Origin: Amycolatopsis benzoatilytica AK 16/65
Lineage (GTDB): Bacteria > Actinomycetota > Actinomycetes > Mycobacteriales > Pseudonocardiaceae
Assembly (NCBI RefSeq): GCF_000383915.1
Contig: NZ_KB912942.1
Span: 1,459,953-1,523,952 of the forward strand
Direction of reading: 5' to 3'
Length of the DNA stretch: 64,000 bases
In this document: positions 1 through 10,306 of the stretch, in pieces
Position numbering within the stretch: the stretch's first letter is position 1
Layout: every line of letters starts with the position of its first letter
Notes under the pieces: model-generated
Database searches by the model: none
Seen by the model: the letters and a program-made list of their open reading frames with translations, nothing else
Told to the model about the DNA's origin: nothing
Translations under genes and position numbers: made by a program

Positions 1-212
1 ATCTCGCCGAATCGGCCCCGACGGAACGGCTCGGGCAGACCATGGGGGCGGCCGAAGTCGGCCGCGAACTGGGCGATGCGGGCGGTCCGCTGCTGGTCGG
101 CGCGATCGCGTCGGCGGCGGTGCTCGGAGCCGGGTTCGGCGGGCTGGCGGCGGTGCTGGTCGCGGTCGGTATGGCGGTGGTGCGGGCAAAGACTCCGCTC
201 CCGGACCGATGA
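1..212 (+). CDS. MFS transporter, C-terminal end (5' truncated by window)
   Basis: An open frame enters from the left edge (codons in phase with base 3) and stops at 210-212. The 69 visible residues hold a helix-turn segment GAAEVGRELGDAGG followed by two hydrophobic stretches, LLVGAIASAAVLGAGFGG and LAAVLVAVGMAVV, then a short basic tail. That pattern fits the last two transmembrane helices of a major facilitator superfamily exporter. Substrate cannot be told. It converges on the phospholipase gene, with repeat copy R1 between them. Confidence 0.6.
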   Translation, partial: LAESAPTERLGQTMGAAEVGRELGDAGGPLLVGAIASAAVLGAGFGGLAAVLVAVGMAVVRAKTPLPDR

Positions 213-245
213 GGGCCCGAAGCCGTCCGGTCAAAGGCCGCTAGC

Positions 246-302
246 GGTCCGTGAAGGACTCCTTGAGGGAATCCAAGTCCTGGAAGGGGCCCTTCACGGA
301 CC
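246..302. repeat. Intergenic palindromic repeat, copy R1
   Basis: Imperfect inverted repeat with outer arms GGTCCGTGAAGG and CCTTCACGGACC around a centre GAATCCAAG. It belongs to a family of nine copies in this window (R1-R9). It lies between the stop codons of two converging genes, where it could act as a bidirectional terminator. Confidence 0.9.
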
Positions 303-320
303 AGCCCCCGGGCCGGGCTG

Positions 321-2384
321 TCAGCCGGTGGCGATCGCCGGATCGCTGGTTGACACATTTCCGGTCTCCGCGTGGCCCGCGAACCGCCGGACGTACTTCG
401 CGTCGTGATCGGCCTTCACCGTGATGTCGTACCAGCCGTCCGCGACGCCCCAGTTCGGCACCGCACGCGTCGCGCCTGGTTCGAGCCGGTACTGGTACGA
501 CTTGGCCGGCGCGTAGGAGTCGACAGCGGTGAACGTGACCGCGCGGGCGGTCGGGTTGGTGAAGGTCACCGTCACGAAGCCGTGGTCGTGCCGGGCGGTC
601 GCCTCCGGGCCGAGGCCGCCGACGGCGCCCTCCTGCTCGCGCAGCCAGCCGTTCGGGCCGAAAACCGAGTACTGGTACCAATCTCCGGCACCGGTCGGGA
701 GTTTCCAGCTGTCGGTCAGCGACTTCCCGGCCTCGACGGTGTAAGGCCACGGGCCGTCTGAACGCATCCGGGACGTCACGTGGAACGCCGCGCCGGCGCT
801 GCCGAAGTTGCTGAAGGTGAAGTGCATCCGGTTGTCCTTGGCGACGGTGTCGGCGGCCAAGTCGTACGGCAGCGGCCGGGCCTTCCGGGTGCCGGGTTCC
901 TGTTTGGGCAGGGCGCCGCTCGCGGGCGGCACCGGATGGTACGTCGGCGGGGTGTGGTGGTCGGCAGGCGGCTGGTAGCCGTCGGTGCCGGGCAGCGGCG
1001 GGACGCCGTTGTCCTTGCCGGTGAAATCGAACGCAGAGGTGAGATCGCCGCAGACGGCACGGCGCCACGGCGAAACGTTCGGGTTGTGCACGCCGAAGCG
1101 TTTCTCCACGAACTGCACCAGCGAGGTGTGGTCGAAGGTCTGCGAACAGACCCAGCCGCCGGTGCTCCACGGGGACACGGCGATCAGCGGAACGCGGGGG
1201 CCGAGTCCGTACGGGACACCGGTGGCATAGCCGGCGGCGGCGCCGCTTTCGTAGAATTCCCCGGCAACGCTCACCGTCGACTGGCCCCAGCTGGCGTCGC
1301 GCGGCGGGTACGGCGGCACGACGTGGTCGAAGAAACCGTCGTTCTCGTCGTAGGTGATCAGCAGGACGGTCTTGCTCCACACCTCGGGGTTCGAGGTCAG
1401 CGCGTCGAGCGCGCCGGAGACGTACCAGGCGCCGTAATTCGCCGGCCACGCCGGGTGTTCGCAATAGGCTTCCGGGGCGACGATCCAGGACACCTGCGGC
1501 AACCGGTTCGCTTTGACGTCGGCTTCCAGCTGGTCGAAAAGACCCTCGCCGGCGCTCGCGCGGGTGCCGGTGCGGGCTTTGTCGTAGAGCGGATTGCCCG
1601 GCCCGGCGTCGCGGAACTGGTTCAGGTAAAGCAGCGAATTGTCGCCGTAGTTACCGATGTACGGGTCTTTCGTCCAGCCCCAGCCGTGGTCCTTGTCCAG
1701 CCCCTCGCCGGCGTCCTGGTAGATCTTCCAGGACACCCCGGCCTTTTCCAGGATCTCCGGGAAACTCGTCCAGCCGTACCCGGCTTCTTCGTTGCCGAGC
1801 ACCGGGCCGCCGCCCTTGCCGTCATTTCCGGTCCATCCGGTATACATATAATACCGGTTCGGGTCGGTCGACGACAGCATCGAGCAGTGGTAGCTGTCGC
1901 AGACGGTGAACGCGTCGGCGAGCGCGTAGTGGAACGGGATGTCCTTGCGCGTCAGATGCGCCATCGTGGTGCGGGTTTTCGCCGGGATCCACTGGTCCCA
2001 CCGGCCGCCGCTCCATGCCCGATGGGTGCCGTTCCAGTCGTGGTTGAGGTCCTCGATGAAGGTCAGGCCCAGATTGTCCTCGGCGGGCCGGAACGGCAGG
2101 GTTTCCGTTCCGGCCGCGTCGGCCTGGTGCCAGACTGGCTTGCCGTTCGGCAGCGAAACCGGCCGTGGGTCGCCGAAGCCGCGCACGCCGCGGAGAGTGC
2201 CGAAATAGTGGTCGAACGACCGATTTTCCTGCATCAGAACGACAATGTGCTCGACGTCGGCGAGCGTTCCGGTGCGGATCGCGGCGGGCACCGAGGCTGC
2301 CCGGGCGATGCTGGCCGGCAGCGCGGTTCCGGCTGCGGTGGCGGCGGCGAGCTGCATGAACCGCCGGCGGCTGACCGAGGGCAT
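321..2384 (-). CDS. Phospholipase C, phosphocholine-specific type, Tat-exported
   Basis: 687 aa. The ATG at 2384 begins a twin-arginine signal peptide (SRRRFMQ at residues 5-11, then an alanine-rich hydrophobic run ending near ASIARA). The open frame continues further upstream, but only this start gives a signal. The catalytic domain opens with MQENRSFDHYFGTLRG, typical of bacterial non-haemolytic phospholipase C and acid phosphatase AcpA relatives, and contains TDPNRYYMYTGW and TYDENDGFFDHVVPP with the expected metal and phosphate ligands. The C-terminal quarter looks like the two beta-sandwich domains (DUF756 type) of this family, and the length matches the family's usual ~690-700 aa. It likely releases phosphocholine from phospholipids outside the cell for phosphate or choline scavenging. 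An Lrp-type regulator lies 75 bp upstream on the same strand. Confidence 0.9.
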   Translation of the reverse strand: MPSVSRRRFMQLAAATAAGTALPASIARAASVPAAIRTGTLADVEHIVVLMQENRSFDHYFGTLRGVRGFGDPRPVSLPNGKPVWHQADAAGTETLPFRPAEDNLGLTFIEDLNHDWNGTHRAWSGGRWDQWIPAKTRTTMAHLTRKDIPFHYALADAFTVCDSYHCSMLSSTDPNRYYMYTGWTGNDGKGGGPVLGNEEAGYGWTSFPEILEKAGVSWKIYQDAGEGLDKDHGWGWTKDPYIGNYGDNSLLYLNQFRDAGPGNPLYDKARTGTRASAGEGLFDQLEADVKANRLPQVSWIVAPEAYCEHPAWPANYGAWYVSGALDALTSNPEVWSKTVLLITYDENDGFFDHVVPPYPPRDASWGQSTVSVAGEFYESGAAAGYATGVPYGLGPRVPLIAVSPWSTGGWVCSQTFDHTSLVQFVEKRFGVHNPNVSPWRRAVCGDLTSAFDFTGKDNGVPPLPGTDGYQPPADHHTPPTYHPVPPASGALPKQEPGTRKARPLPYDLAADTVAKDNRMHFTFSNFGSAGAAFHVTSRMRSDGPWPYTVEAGKSLTDSWKLPTGAGDWYQYSVFGPNGWLREQEGAVGGLGPEATARHDHGFVTVTFTNPTARAVTFTAVDSYAPAKSYQYRLEPGATRAVPNWGVADGWYDITVKADHDAKYVRRFAGHAETGNVSTSDPAIATG

Positions 2385-2458
2385 CGATGTCTCCTGGACG
2401 AAGTCGGGGACAGAGCGTTGCGAACCGGGAAGATCATCTGCGGGGCGCCCGGATCTTG

Positions 2459-3460
2459 TCAACCGCGTGCGGCAACCATGCCCTGCGAGGGCCTGCTTGC
2501 TGCCTGTTTCACCGTTCTGATCACCGGTGCGGTCTCCATCCGGGTGACGTCGGGCAGCACGGCGACCCGGCTGGTGAGGTAGCGGTACAGCTCGTGCTGA
2601 TTCGCGCAGACGACCGTCGCGTACAGGTTGTTCGGACCGGTGGTGGCGGCCGCATAGGCGACTTCCGGGTGCGCGGCCAGTGCTTTGCCGGCTGCTTCGA
2701 GCGACGCGGGGGCGACCGAAAGCCACAGCAGGGTCCGGGCTCCGCGGCCGAACAGCCGCCAGTCGATGTCCAGGTCGAAGTACAGCACGCCGCGTTCGCG
2801 CAGCTCCGTCACGCGGCGGCGGACGGTGCTGGGGGACCGGCCGGTCGCGGCGGCGAGCTGCTCGAACCCGGCGCGGCCGTCGGCGGCCAGCGCGGCGAGC
2901 AGGTCGCGATCGCCGTCGTCGAGAGCGGCGGGGCTGGGCCGGAACGGCAGCGGCGGCGGCTTCAGCCGGGCGACCGCGGCGTCGTCGAGCGTGCCGAGTT
3001 TGGCGATCAAGCTGTCCGGTCCGCCGTAGAACGAGTGCAGCACCGAGTGCGCGGTGACGCCTTCCACCCGTGGCGTATGCGGGAGCTTGGCCAGCAGCAA
3101 CGCCTCGCTGTCGGCATCGTTCTCGAGCCGGATCGCGCAGGTGATCTCGGTGCCGCCGGAGGTCAGGCTCACCCAGGTGGTGTCTGACCGGCGGGCGAGC
3201 GCTTCGGCGACCGAGCCGGCGGCGGACGGCGCGCAGCGGACGCGGAGGAACCATTCCACCGCATCAAAGGCGGTTTCGCTGACAGTGCCGATGACCCGGA
3301 CCGCGCCGATGGACCGGAGCCGGGCGTAGCGACGCGCGACGGTGCGATCCGACACGCCGAGTACCTCGGCGATCGTGCTGAACGGAGCCCGAGGGTCGAT
3401 CTGGAGGGCATGGACGAGCTGCCGGTCGAGGTCGTCGTAGTCGGAATCCACCGGATGCAC
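2459..3460 (-). CDS. Lrp/AsnC family transcriptional regulator with two HTH modules
   Basis: 333 aa from the GTG at 3460, which follows a GGAG ribosome-binding site 7 bp upstream; the open frame extends 35 codons further, but that part has no site of its own. Two AsnC-type helix-turn-helix regions are visible, one near residues 10-60 (IAEVLGVSDRTVARRYARLRSIG) and one near 170-230 (AAATGRSPSTVRRRVTELRERG). The second is followed by a RAM-like ligand-binding region (VAYAAATTGPNNLYATVV). Classical Lrp proteins are about 150 aa with one module; this doubled form is common in actinomycetes. It is divergent from the FAD monooxygenase and upstream of the phospholipase gene, so either could be a target. 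The effector is unknown. Confidence 0.85.
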   Translation of the reverse strand: MHPVDSDYDDLDRQLVHALQIDPRAPFSTIAEVLGVSDRTVARRYARLRSIGAVRVIGTVSETAFDAVEWFLRVRCAPSAAGSVAEALARRSDTTWVSLTSGGTEITCAIRLENDADSEALLLAKLPHTPRVEGVTAHSVLHSFYGGPDSLIAKLGTLDDAAVARLKPPPLPFRPSPAALDDGDRDLLAALAADGRAGFEQLAAATGRSPSTVRRRVTELRERGVLYFDLDIDWRLFGRGARTLLWLSVAPASLEAAGKALAAHPEVAYAAATTGPNNLYATVVCANQHELYRYLTSRVAVLPDVTRMETAPVIRTVKQAASRPSQGMVAARG

Positions 3461-3557
3461 GGTACTCCTGTCGGATTCCGCCGAGTTCCTGTCGGGTTCT
3501 CGTCGATGGCACGACACCTGGCCGAAGGTGAGGGCAACCGAGAACAGGGGAGAAGTG

Positions 3558-4958
3558 ATGGACACCGAGGTGTTGATCGTCGGCGCGGGTCCGACCGGAA
3601 TGGTGCTGGCGAACGAATTGCGGCTGGCGGGGGTGTCGTGCGTAGTGGCGGACCGGCTGCCGCGGCGCAGCGAACTGTCGAAGGCGGGCGGACTGCAGTC
3701 CCGGACGCAGCAGGCGTTCGACCAGCGCGGCCTGCTGGAACCGCTGCTGGCGACCGGCGACTACCCGCTCACCACCCCGCACTTCGCGGGCAATCCGCTG
3801 CCGCTCGTGCAGGACCGGCATCGGTTCCCGTGGCGGTCGGTTCCGCAGGTCGTCGTCGAGGGTGTGCTGGAGGAACACCTTGCCGCGCATGGGGTTGCGG
3901 TGCACCGCAACCGGGAACTGACTGAATTGGCCCAGGATCCCGCCAGCGTTCGCGCGACGTTCGCCGACGGCAGCGTGGTGCGCGCGGGCTATGCCGTCGC
4001 GGCGGACGGCGGCCGGAGCACGGTGCGGAAGCTGCTCGGGGCGGAGTTTCCCGGCCGGCCAGGCACTGAAACGGTGCTGGCCGCGGACGTCCGGCTGCGG
4101 GGAGAGCCGGCGCGGCAGACGACGATCGTGGACGGCTGCCGCGCGCAGATTTTCCCGCTGGGCACCGATCCGGCGGGCCGCCCGCTGCGGCGGCTCGCGC
4201 TGGCGACGCCGGGGAGCCCGGTGCCGCGCGACGTCCCGGTCACCGAGGACGAGATCCGCGACGGGCTGCGGACGGTCTTCGGCGACCGCGTCGAGCTGCT
4301 GGAAGTGCGGTACACGCGGCGGATCACCAACGCTGCCCGGCAGGCCGCGCAGTACCGGCACGGCCGGGTCTTCCTGGCGGGCGACGCCGCGCATGTGCAC
4401 CTGCCGATCGGTGCGCAGGGGATGAACACCGGCATCCAGGACGCGCTGAACCTCGGCTGGAAGCTCGCGGCCGCGGTCCAGGGCTGGGCGCCGGACGGGC
4501 TGCTGGACACCTATCACGCGGAACGGCATCCGGTCGGCGCTGCGGTACTGCGGAATGTCCAGGCGCAGTCGCTGTTGATGGACAGCGGGAACCCGGACGT
4601 GCCGGCGGCGCGCGAGGTGCTGGCCGATCTGACGCGGCTGCCGGAGGTGCAGATCCGGCTGGACGACATGCTGTCCGGGATGGGCATTCGTTACGCGATG
4701 GCGGGCAGTGCACAGCACTCGTCGATCGGGCTTCCCGCTGCCGGGCTGGACGCCGAATTGCGCTGCGGGCGAGGCGTTTTGGCCGATCCGCACCGGGAGC
4801 TCGAGGTGCTCGCGAAGCCGTGGGCGGATCGGGTGGAACGGGTCGAGGCGGGCGCGGCGGCGATGCTGGTGCGACCGGACGGATATGTGGCGTGGGCGGG
4901 CGATCCGGAGGCGCTGGCGGCGGCGCTTTCTCGCTGGTTCGGAGATCCGGAACACTGA
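3558..4958 (+). CDS. FAD-dependent aromatic-ring monooxygenase (PHBH fold)
   Basis: 466 aa from the ATG at 3558, preceded by GGGAGAAG. The N-terminus holds the FAD ADP-binding motif GAGPTGMVLANELR (residues 8-21). The second FAD motif GRVFLAGDAAHVHLPIGAQGMNTGIQDALNLGWKLAA lies near residues 275-312. Both are signatures of group A flavoprotein hydroxylases that use NAD(P)H and O2, including polyketide hydroxylases and phenol monooxygenases. There is a short C-terminal thioredoxin-like remainder (VRPDGYVAWAG) as in the PgaE/RdmE kind. Substrate is unknown; no polyketide genes are adjacent. A methyltransferase begins about 20 bp downstream, so the two could modify the same aromatic compound. Confidence 0.88.
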   Translation: MDTEVLIVGAGPTGMVLANELRLAGVSCVVADRLPRRSELSKAGGLQSRTQQAFDQRGLLEPLLATGDYPLTTPHFAGNPLPLVQDRHRFPWRSVPQVVVEGVLEEHLAAHGVAVHRNRELTELAQDPASVRATFADGSVVRAGYAVAADGGRSTVRKLLGAEFPGRPGTETVLAADVRLRGEPARQTTIVDGCRAQIFPLGTDPAGRPLRRLALATPGSPVPRDVPVTEDEIRDGLRTVFGDRVELLEVRYTRRITNAARQAAQYRHGRVFLAGDAAHVHLPIGAQGMNTGIQDALNLGWKLAAAVQGWAPDGLLDTYHAERHPVGAAVLRNVQAQSLLMDSGNPDVPAAREVLADLTRLPEVQIRLDDMLSGMGIRYAMAGSAQHSSIGLPAAGLDAELRCGRGVLADPHRELEVLAKPWADRVERVEAGAAAMLVRPDGYVAWAGDPEALAAALSRWFGDPEH

Positions 4959-4978
4959 ACTGCGCTAGCGTGGCCGCG

Positions 4979-5614
4979 GTGCAGAACTGGCTGACCGACA
5001 CCCGGGACTCCTACAACACCGTCGCGGAGAGCTATGCCGACTGGGTGCGCGATTCGATCGGCAACAGCCCCTCGATGCGCATGACGTTGGGCTTGTTCGC
5101 CGAACTGGCCGGGAACGGCGGACCGGTCGCCGACGTCGGCTGCGGGACCGGTCAGGTCACGGCGCACCTGAACGGCCTCGGACTGGACGCGTTCGGCATC
5201 GACCTGTCGCCCGGGATGATCGAGGTGGCTCGCCGCGATCATCCCGGGCTTCGGTTCCTGGTCGGCTCGATGACCGACCTGCCGCTGCCGGACGCGGCGT
5301 TGGCCGGCCTGTTGTCCTGGTGGTCGCTGATCCACGTGCCGGACGAGGCGGTGCCCGCCGCGCTCGCGCAGTTCCGGCGGGTGCTGCGGCCGGGCGCGCC
5401 GCTGGCGATCGGGTTCCACGTCGGAGACATCTCCCGGCTGAAGACTCAGGGCTACGGCGGACACCCGATGCGGGTCTACGTCCACCGGCGGCAGCCGGCC
5501 CAGGTGTCGGCGTGGTTGCGCGAGGCCGGGTTCACGGTCGAGGCGGAATGGCTGGAACAGCCGGATTCCGAAGTGCCGCAAGCGGTCGTGTACGCGCGGA
5601 GGCCGGTCAGCTGA
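4979..5614 (+). CDS. Class I SAM-dependent methyltransferase
   Basis: 211 aa if translation begins at the GTG at 4979 (VQNWLTDTRDSYNTVAESYADWV); a GTG at 4970 is equally possible, as neither has a strong ribosome-binding site. Motif I is clear (VADVGCGTGQVTAHL, about residues 45-59), then motif II (AFGIDLSPGMIEVAR) and motif III (FLVGSMTDLPLPDAALAGLLSWWSLIHVP). This matches methyltransferase type 11 proteins acting on small molecules. It starts about 20 bp after the FAD monooxygenase and is probably co-transcribed with it. The acceptor molecule cannot be predicted. Confidence 0.85.
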   Translation: MQNWLTDTRDSYNTVAESYADWVRDSIGNSPSMRMTLGLFAELAGNGGPVADVGCGTGQVTAHLNGLGLDAFGIDLSPGMIEVARRDHPGLRFLVGSMTDLPLPDAALAGLLSWWSLIHVPDEAVPAALAQFRRVLRPGAPLAIGFHVGDISRLKTQGYGGHPMRVYVHRRQPAQVSAWLREAGFTVEAEWLEQPDSEVPQAVVYARRPVS

Positions 5615-5653
5615 GTTCCGCGCCGAGCTTCGCCAGCCGCGTCCAGTGGCATA

Positions 5654-5707
5654 TCCGTGAAGGGCCCCTTGAGGGAATCCAAGTCCCTGAAGGGGCCCTT
5701 CACGGAC
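5654..5707. repeat. Intergenic palindromic repeat, copy R2
   Basis: A near-perfect inverted repeat. The left arm starts TCCGTGAAGGGGCC-like and ends GAGGGA, the centre is ATCCAAG, and the right arm mirrors it through to TTCACGGA. It sits between the methyltransferase stop (+) and the LysR stop (-), a convergent junction. Confidence 0.92.
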
Positions 5708-5779
5708 AGACCGGCCCACTGGCCGCCCAGGCGTCACGACAGCCCCGCGTGAGACCAGGTTTTAGCTGGCAACGCCCGG

Positions 5780-6709
5780 TCAGGGCTGCGATTCGCAGTT
5801 CGCGGGTTGCCCTTGCCCGCAGCCGTTGTTCGTCGTCCCGGCGAGCGTGATGTCCAGAAATGCCTGAGTCGCCGCGGTCACCGCCCCGGACCGGTGCACG
5901 AGCCACTGCGGCAGGAGTTCCGGCGGCGCGAACCGGAACACCTCCGCTCCGGCGCGGCGGGCCAGATCCGCCCAGCCGTCCGGCATCAAGCTCGCCCCGA
6001 TGCCGCGCAGCACCATCGGCAGCAGCACGCTCCGGTCGCCCACCTCGGCGGCGATCGACACGTCCGGCACCGTCGCCGCGAGCCGGTCGAAGAATCCGCG
6101 CACCGCGGTCGCCGGGGCCGGGACGACGAACTGCATCCCGCTCAGCTCGGCCGGCGAGACCGCGCCGCCGGTTCCGAGCACGGTGCCCGGCGGCGCGACC
6201 AGCAGCAGCTCCTCGTCCCGGAGGTGGTGCGCGATCAGCCCTGGCCCGACCGGGCGTTCCGCGCTGCCGCACACCCCGGCCTCGCACCGGCCCTGGAGCA
6301 CCATCGCGACCACCTCCGCCGCCGACAGCGCCGCCGACGTGCTCACCAGCACGCCCGGGTACCGCGTCCGCATCTTCGCGACGATGCTGATCACCGGTTC
6401 CAGCGCGGACGACGACGTAGCGGCGACATCGACCCGGCCAGCCGGTCCGTCGCCCGCCATCCGAGCCGCCGCACGCAGCGCGTCGAGGTCGCGCAAGACC
6501 AGCCGCGCGCGCTCGGTCAGCAGTTCGCCTGCGTTCGAGAGCACGGTGTTGCGCCCGGCCCGGTGGAACAGCTCGACGCCCAGCTCTTCTTCCAGCTTCG
6601 AGATCGCCCGCGACAGCGACGGCTGTGCCACCCGCAGCGCCCGCGCCGCATTGGTGAACCCGCCGTGCTCCGCGATGGCGACGAAGTACTCCAGCTGACG
6701 GCGTTCCAT
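5780..6709 (-). CDS. LysR family transcriptional regulator
   Basis: 309 aa with the N-terminal LysR helix-turn-helix (MERRQLEYFVAIAEHGGFTNAARALRVAQPSLSRAISKLEEELGVELF, residues 1-48) and a periplasmic-binding-protein-like effector domain (residues ~90-295). The start codon lies inside a palindrome shared with the promoter of the divergent gamma-glutamyltransferase-like gene. By the usual LysR arrangement it would regulate both itself and that neighbour. The effector is unknown. Confidence 0.9.
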   Translation of the reverse strand: MERRQLEYFVAIAEHGGFTNAARALRVAQPSLSRAISKLEEELGVELFHRAGRNTVLSNAGELLTERARLVLRDLDALRAAARMAGDGPAGRVDVAATSSSALEPVISIVAKMRTRYPGVLVSTSAALSAAEVVAMVLQGRCEAGVCGSAERPVGPGLIAHHLRDEELLLVAPPGTVLGTGGAVSPAELSGMQFVVPAPATAVRGFFDRLAATVPDVSIAAEVGDRSVLLPMVLRGIGASLMPDGWADLARRAGAEVFRFAPPELLPQWLVHRSGAVTAATQAFLDITLAGTTNNGCGQGQPANCESQP

Positions 6710-6722
6710 AGCAATACGCTAT
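6708..6722. promoter_or_regulatory. LysR-type operator candidate (ATAGC-N5-GCTAT)
   Basis: A perfect 5-bp-arm inverted repeat with the T-N11-A form expected for LysR binding. It overlaps the LysR start codon and lies about 50 bp before the divergent gene at 6773. The sequence is seen directly; regulator pairing is inferred from position. Confidence 0.5.
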
Positions 6723-6772
6723 CGGACTGGTGTCCTGGATGCCTTTGACGTACTCCAGGCCAACGCGCGACG

Positions 6773-8566
6773 ATGCAGCACATGGTCCAGACGCGTCCCA
6801 CCCTGCAGGGCACCTTCGGCATGGTCTCGTCCACGCATTGGCTCGCTTCGGCGGCCGCGATGGCGGTTCTCGAGGACGGCGGCAACGCCTACGACGCCGC
6901 GGTGGCCGGCGCGTTCGTGCTGCACGTCGTCGAACCGCACCTGAACGGGCCCGGCGGCGAGGTGCCGATGATCCTCGCCCCGGCGGGCGGCGCGCCGAAG
7001 GTGCTGTGCGGACAGGGTCCCGCGCCCGCTGGGGCGACGATCGAGCATTACCGGTCGCTCGGGCTGGACTTGGTCCCGGGCACCGGCCCGCTGGCCGCGG
7101 CGGTGCCTGGCGCGGTCGAAGCGTGGCTGCTCCTGCTGCACGACCACGGCACGAAGACGCTGCGCGAGGTGCTCAAGTACGCGATTCACTACGCGGCGGA
7201 CGGGCATCCGGCGGTCGAGCGGGTCGGTGCGACGGTGGAGACGGTCCGCGAGCTGTTCGAGAACGAGTGGACGACCTCGGCTGAGGTGTACCTCGCCGGC
7301 GGGACAGCGCCGAAACCGGGCGGGCTGCTGAAGAACCCCGCGCTGGCGGAGACCTGGCGACGGCTGATCGCCGAGGCCGAAGCCGCCGGGACCGACCGCG
7401 AAGCCCAGATCGAGGCGGCGCGTAAGGCGTGGCGGGAGGGGTTCGTCGCGGAAGCGCTCGCCGCGTTCGCCGCGAAACCGGCCATGGACACTTCCGGCGA
7501 ACGGCACGCGGGCACGTTGACGGCGGACGATCTCGCCGCGTTCCGGCCGGCCTACGAGGACCCGGTCACGCACAGCTGGAACGGCTGGACGGTGGCGAAA
7601 CCCGGGCTGTGGAGCCAAGGCCCGACGTTCCTGCAGCAGCTCGCGCTCCTGCCGGACACGCTGGACTACGCGACGCCGGACTACTACCACACGCTGATCG
7701 AGGGCACGAAGCTCGCGATGGCCGACCGCGAAGCCTGGTATGGCGACCGCGCGGAAGTGTCCGTCGAAGAGCTGCTTTCCCGCGAGTACAACGATGCGCG
7801 CCGCGAGCTGATCGGTCCGCGCGCGTCGTTCGAGCTGCGTCCGGGCAGTCCGGGCGGGCGCGTGCCGAAGCTGAGCCAGCACGCGCAGTACGTCGCGGGC
7901 GGCGGGGTCACCGCGACCGCGATCGGCGCGGGGGAGCCGACCGTCGCGAAGGACGGCGCGACCCGTGGCGACACCTGTCATCTCGACGTGGTCGACCGCT
8001 GGGGCAACATGATCGCCGCGACGCCGAGCGGCGGCTGGCTGCAGTCCAACCCGGTGGTGCCGGAGCTGGGCTTCCCGCTCGGCACCCGGCTGCAAATGGC
8101 GTGGCTCGACCCCGGCCTGCCGAACTCGCTCGCCCCGGGCAAGCGGCCGCGCACCACGCTGACCCCGTCGCTGGCACTGCGCGAGGGCGTGCCGGTGATG
8201 GCGTTCGGCACGCCCGGCGGCGACCAGCAGGACCAGTGGAACTTTCACTTCTTCCTCGCCGTGGCGCTGCGGGAGAAGGTGCGCGGCGGGCTCGACCTGC
8301 AGGGCGCGATCGACGCGCCGAACTGGCACACCGACAGCTTCCCCGGCTCGTTCTACCCGCGGGCGATGGCGGCGGGCAGCGTGACGGTGGAATCGCGGAT
8401 CGGCGCGGAGGTCATTGCCGCGCTGGAAAGCCGGGGGCACGACGTGACGGTCGGCGAGCCGTGGTCGGAAGGGCGGCTGTGCGCGGTGGCGAAGGACCCG
8501 GAGACCGGCATTCTTTCCGCGGCGGCCAATCCGCGCGGAGAACAGGGGTACGCGGCCGGCCGGTGA
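6773..8566 (+). CDS. Gamma-glutamyltransferase family (Ntn-hydrolase) protein
   Basis: 597 aa. The N-terminal part carries the family pattern GMVSSTHWLASAAAMAVLEDGGNAYDAAVA. The expected autoprocessing nucleophile lies in TRGDTCHLDVVDRWGNMIAATPSGG, with Thr401 as the residue exposed after cleavage into large and small subunits. Downstream NSLAPGKRPRTTLTPSLAL and FGTPGGDQQDQWNFHF match the small subunit. No signal peptide is visible, so it is probably cytoplasmic, unlike classical periplasmic glutathione hydrolases. The small-subunit motif DTCHLDVVD differs from the usual TTHxSVVD, so the substrate may be another gamma-glutamyl or acyl-amide compound. ATG codons at 6773 and 6782 are both possible starts. 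It is divergent from the LysR gene. Confidence 0.88.
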   Translation: MQHMVQTRPTLQGTFGMVSSTHWLASAAAMAVLEDGGNAYDAAVAGAFVLHVVEPHLNGPGGEVPMILAPAGGAPKVLCGQGPAPAGATIEHYRSLGLDLVPGTGPLAAAVPGAVEAWLLLLHDHGTKTLREVLKYAIHYAADGHPAVERVGATVETVRELFENEWTTSAEVYLAGGTAPKPGGLLKNPALAETWRRLIAEAEAAGTDREAQIEAARKAWREGFVAEALAAFAAKPAMDTSGERHAGTLTADDLAAFRPAYEDPVTHSWNGWTVAKPGLWSQGPTFLQQLALLPDTLDYATPDYYHTLIEGTKLAMADREAWYGDRAEVSVEELLSREYNDARRELIGPRASFELRPGSPGGRVPKLSQHAQYVAGGGVTATAIGAGEPTVAKDGATRGDTCHLDVVDRWGNMIAATPSGGWLQSNPVVPELGFPLGTRLQMAWLDPGLPNSLAPGKRPRTTLTPSLALREGVPVMAFGTPGGDQQDQWNFHFFLAVALREKVRGGLDLQGAIDAPNWHTDSFPGSFYPRAMAAGSVTVESRIGAEVIAALESRGHDVTVGEPWSEGRLCAVAKDPETGILSAAANPRGEQGYAAGR

Positions 8567-8572
8567 CCGCCT

Positions 8573-8687
8573 GTCCGTGAGGGGCCCGTTGGGGGAATCC
8601 GAGTCCGTGAGGGGCCCGTTGGGGGAATCCAGGTCCGTGAGAGGCCCCTTGAGGGAATCCAAGTCCGGCGAGGGGCCCTTCACGGAC
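8573..8687. repeat. Intergenic palindromic repeat, copy R3, tandemly expanded
   Basis: Three near-identical 30-nt units beginning GTCCGTGAGGGGCCC or GTCCGTGAGAGGCCC run head to tail at 8573-8602, 8603-8632 and 8633-8662. They are followed by a closing right arm (8663-8687, ending CCTTCACGGAC). The array therefore looks like one palindrome whose left half was triplicated. It lies between two convergent genes. Confidence 0.9.
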
Positions 8688-8722
8688 AGGCGGACCTGGC
8701 GCTGCCCGGGCTGGGGCGGGCG

Positions 8723-10222
<1,500 letters not shown>

Positions 10223-10262
10223 GCCGAGACTCCTTCGTCCGCGGGGACCGGCTACGAAGGTA

Positions 10263-10276
10263 ACCGTACGGACGGT
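10263..10276. promoter_or_regulatory. TetR operator candidate (ACCGT-N4-ACGGT)
   Basis: Perfect inverted repeat ACCGTACGGACGGT in the 84-bp divergent region between the acyl-CoA synthetase and the TetR gene. It sits where it could block both promoters. Assignment to the adjacent TetR protein is inference from position. Confidence 0.55.
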
Positions 10277-10306
10277 CAGTGGTCAAACCTCGGCTACAGT
10301 GGAGCG

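Noticed and set aside
780..2582. Long open frame opposite the phospholipase gene
   Set aside because: It is antisense to a gene with a signal peptide and full catalytic motifs. It has Arg/Gly/Val-rich composition and no recognisable domain, as expected for high-GC shadow frames.
8573..8687. CRISPR-like array
   Set aside because: The repeats are directly adjacent with no spacers and are half of a known local palindrome; no cas genes.
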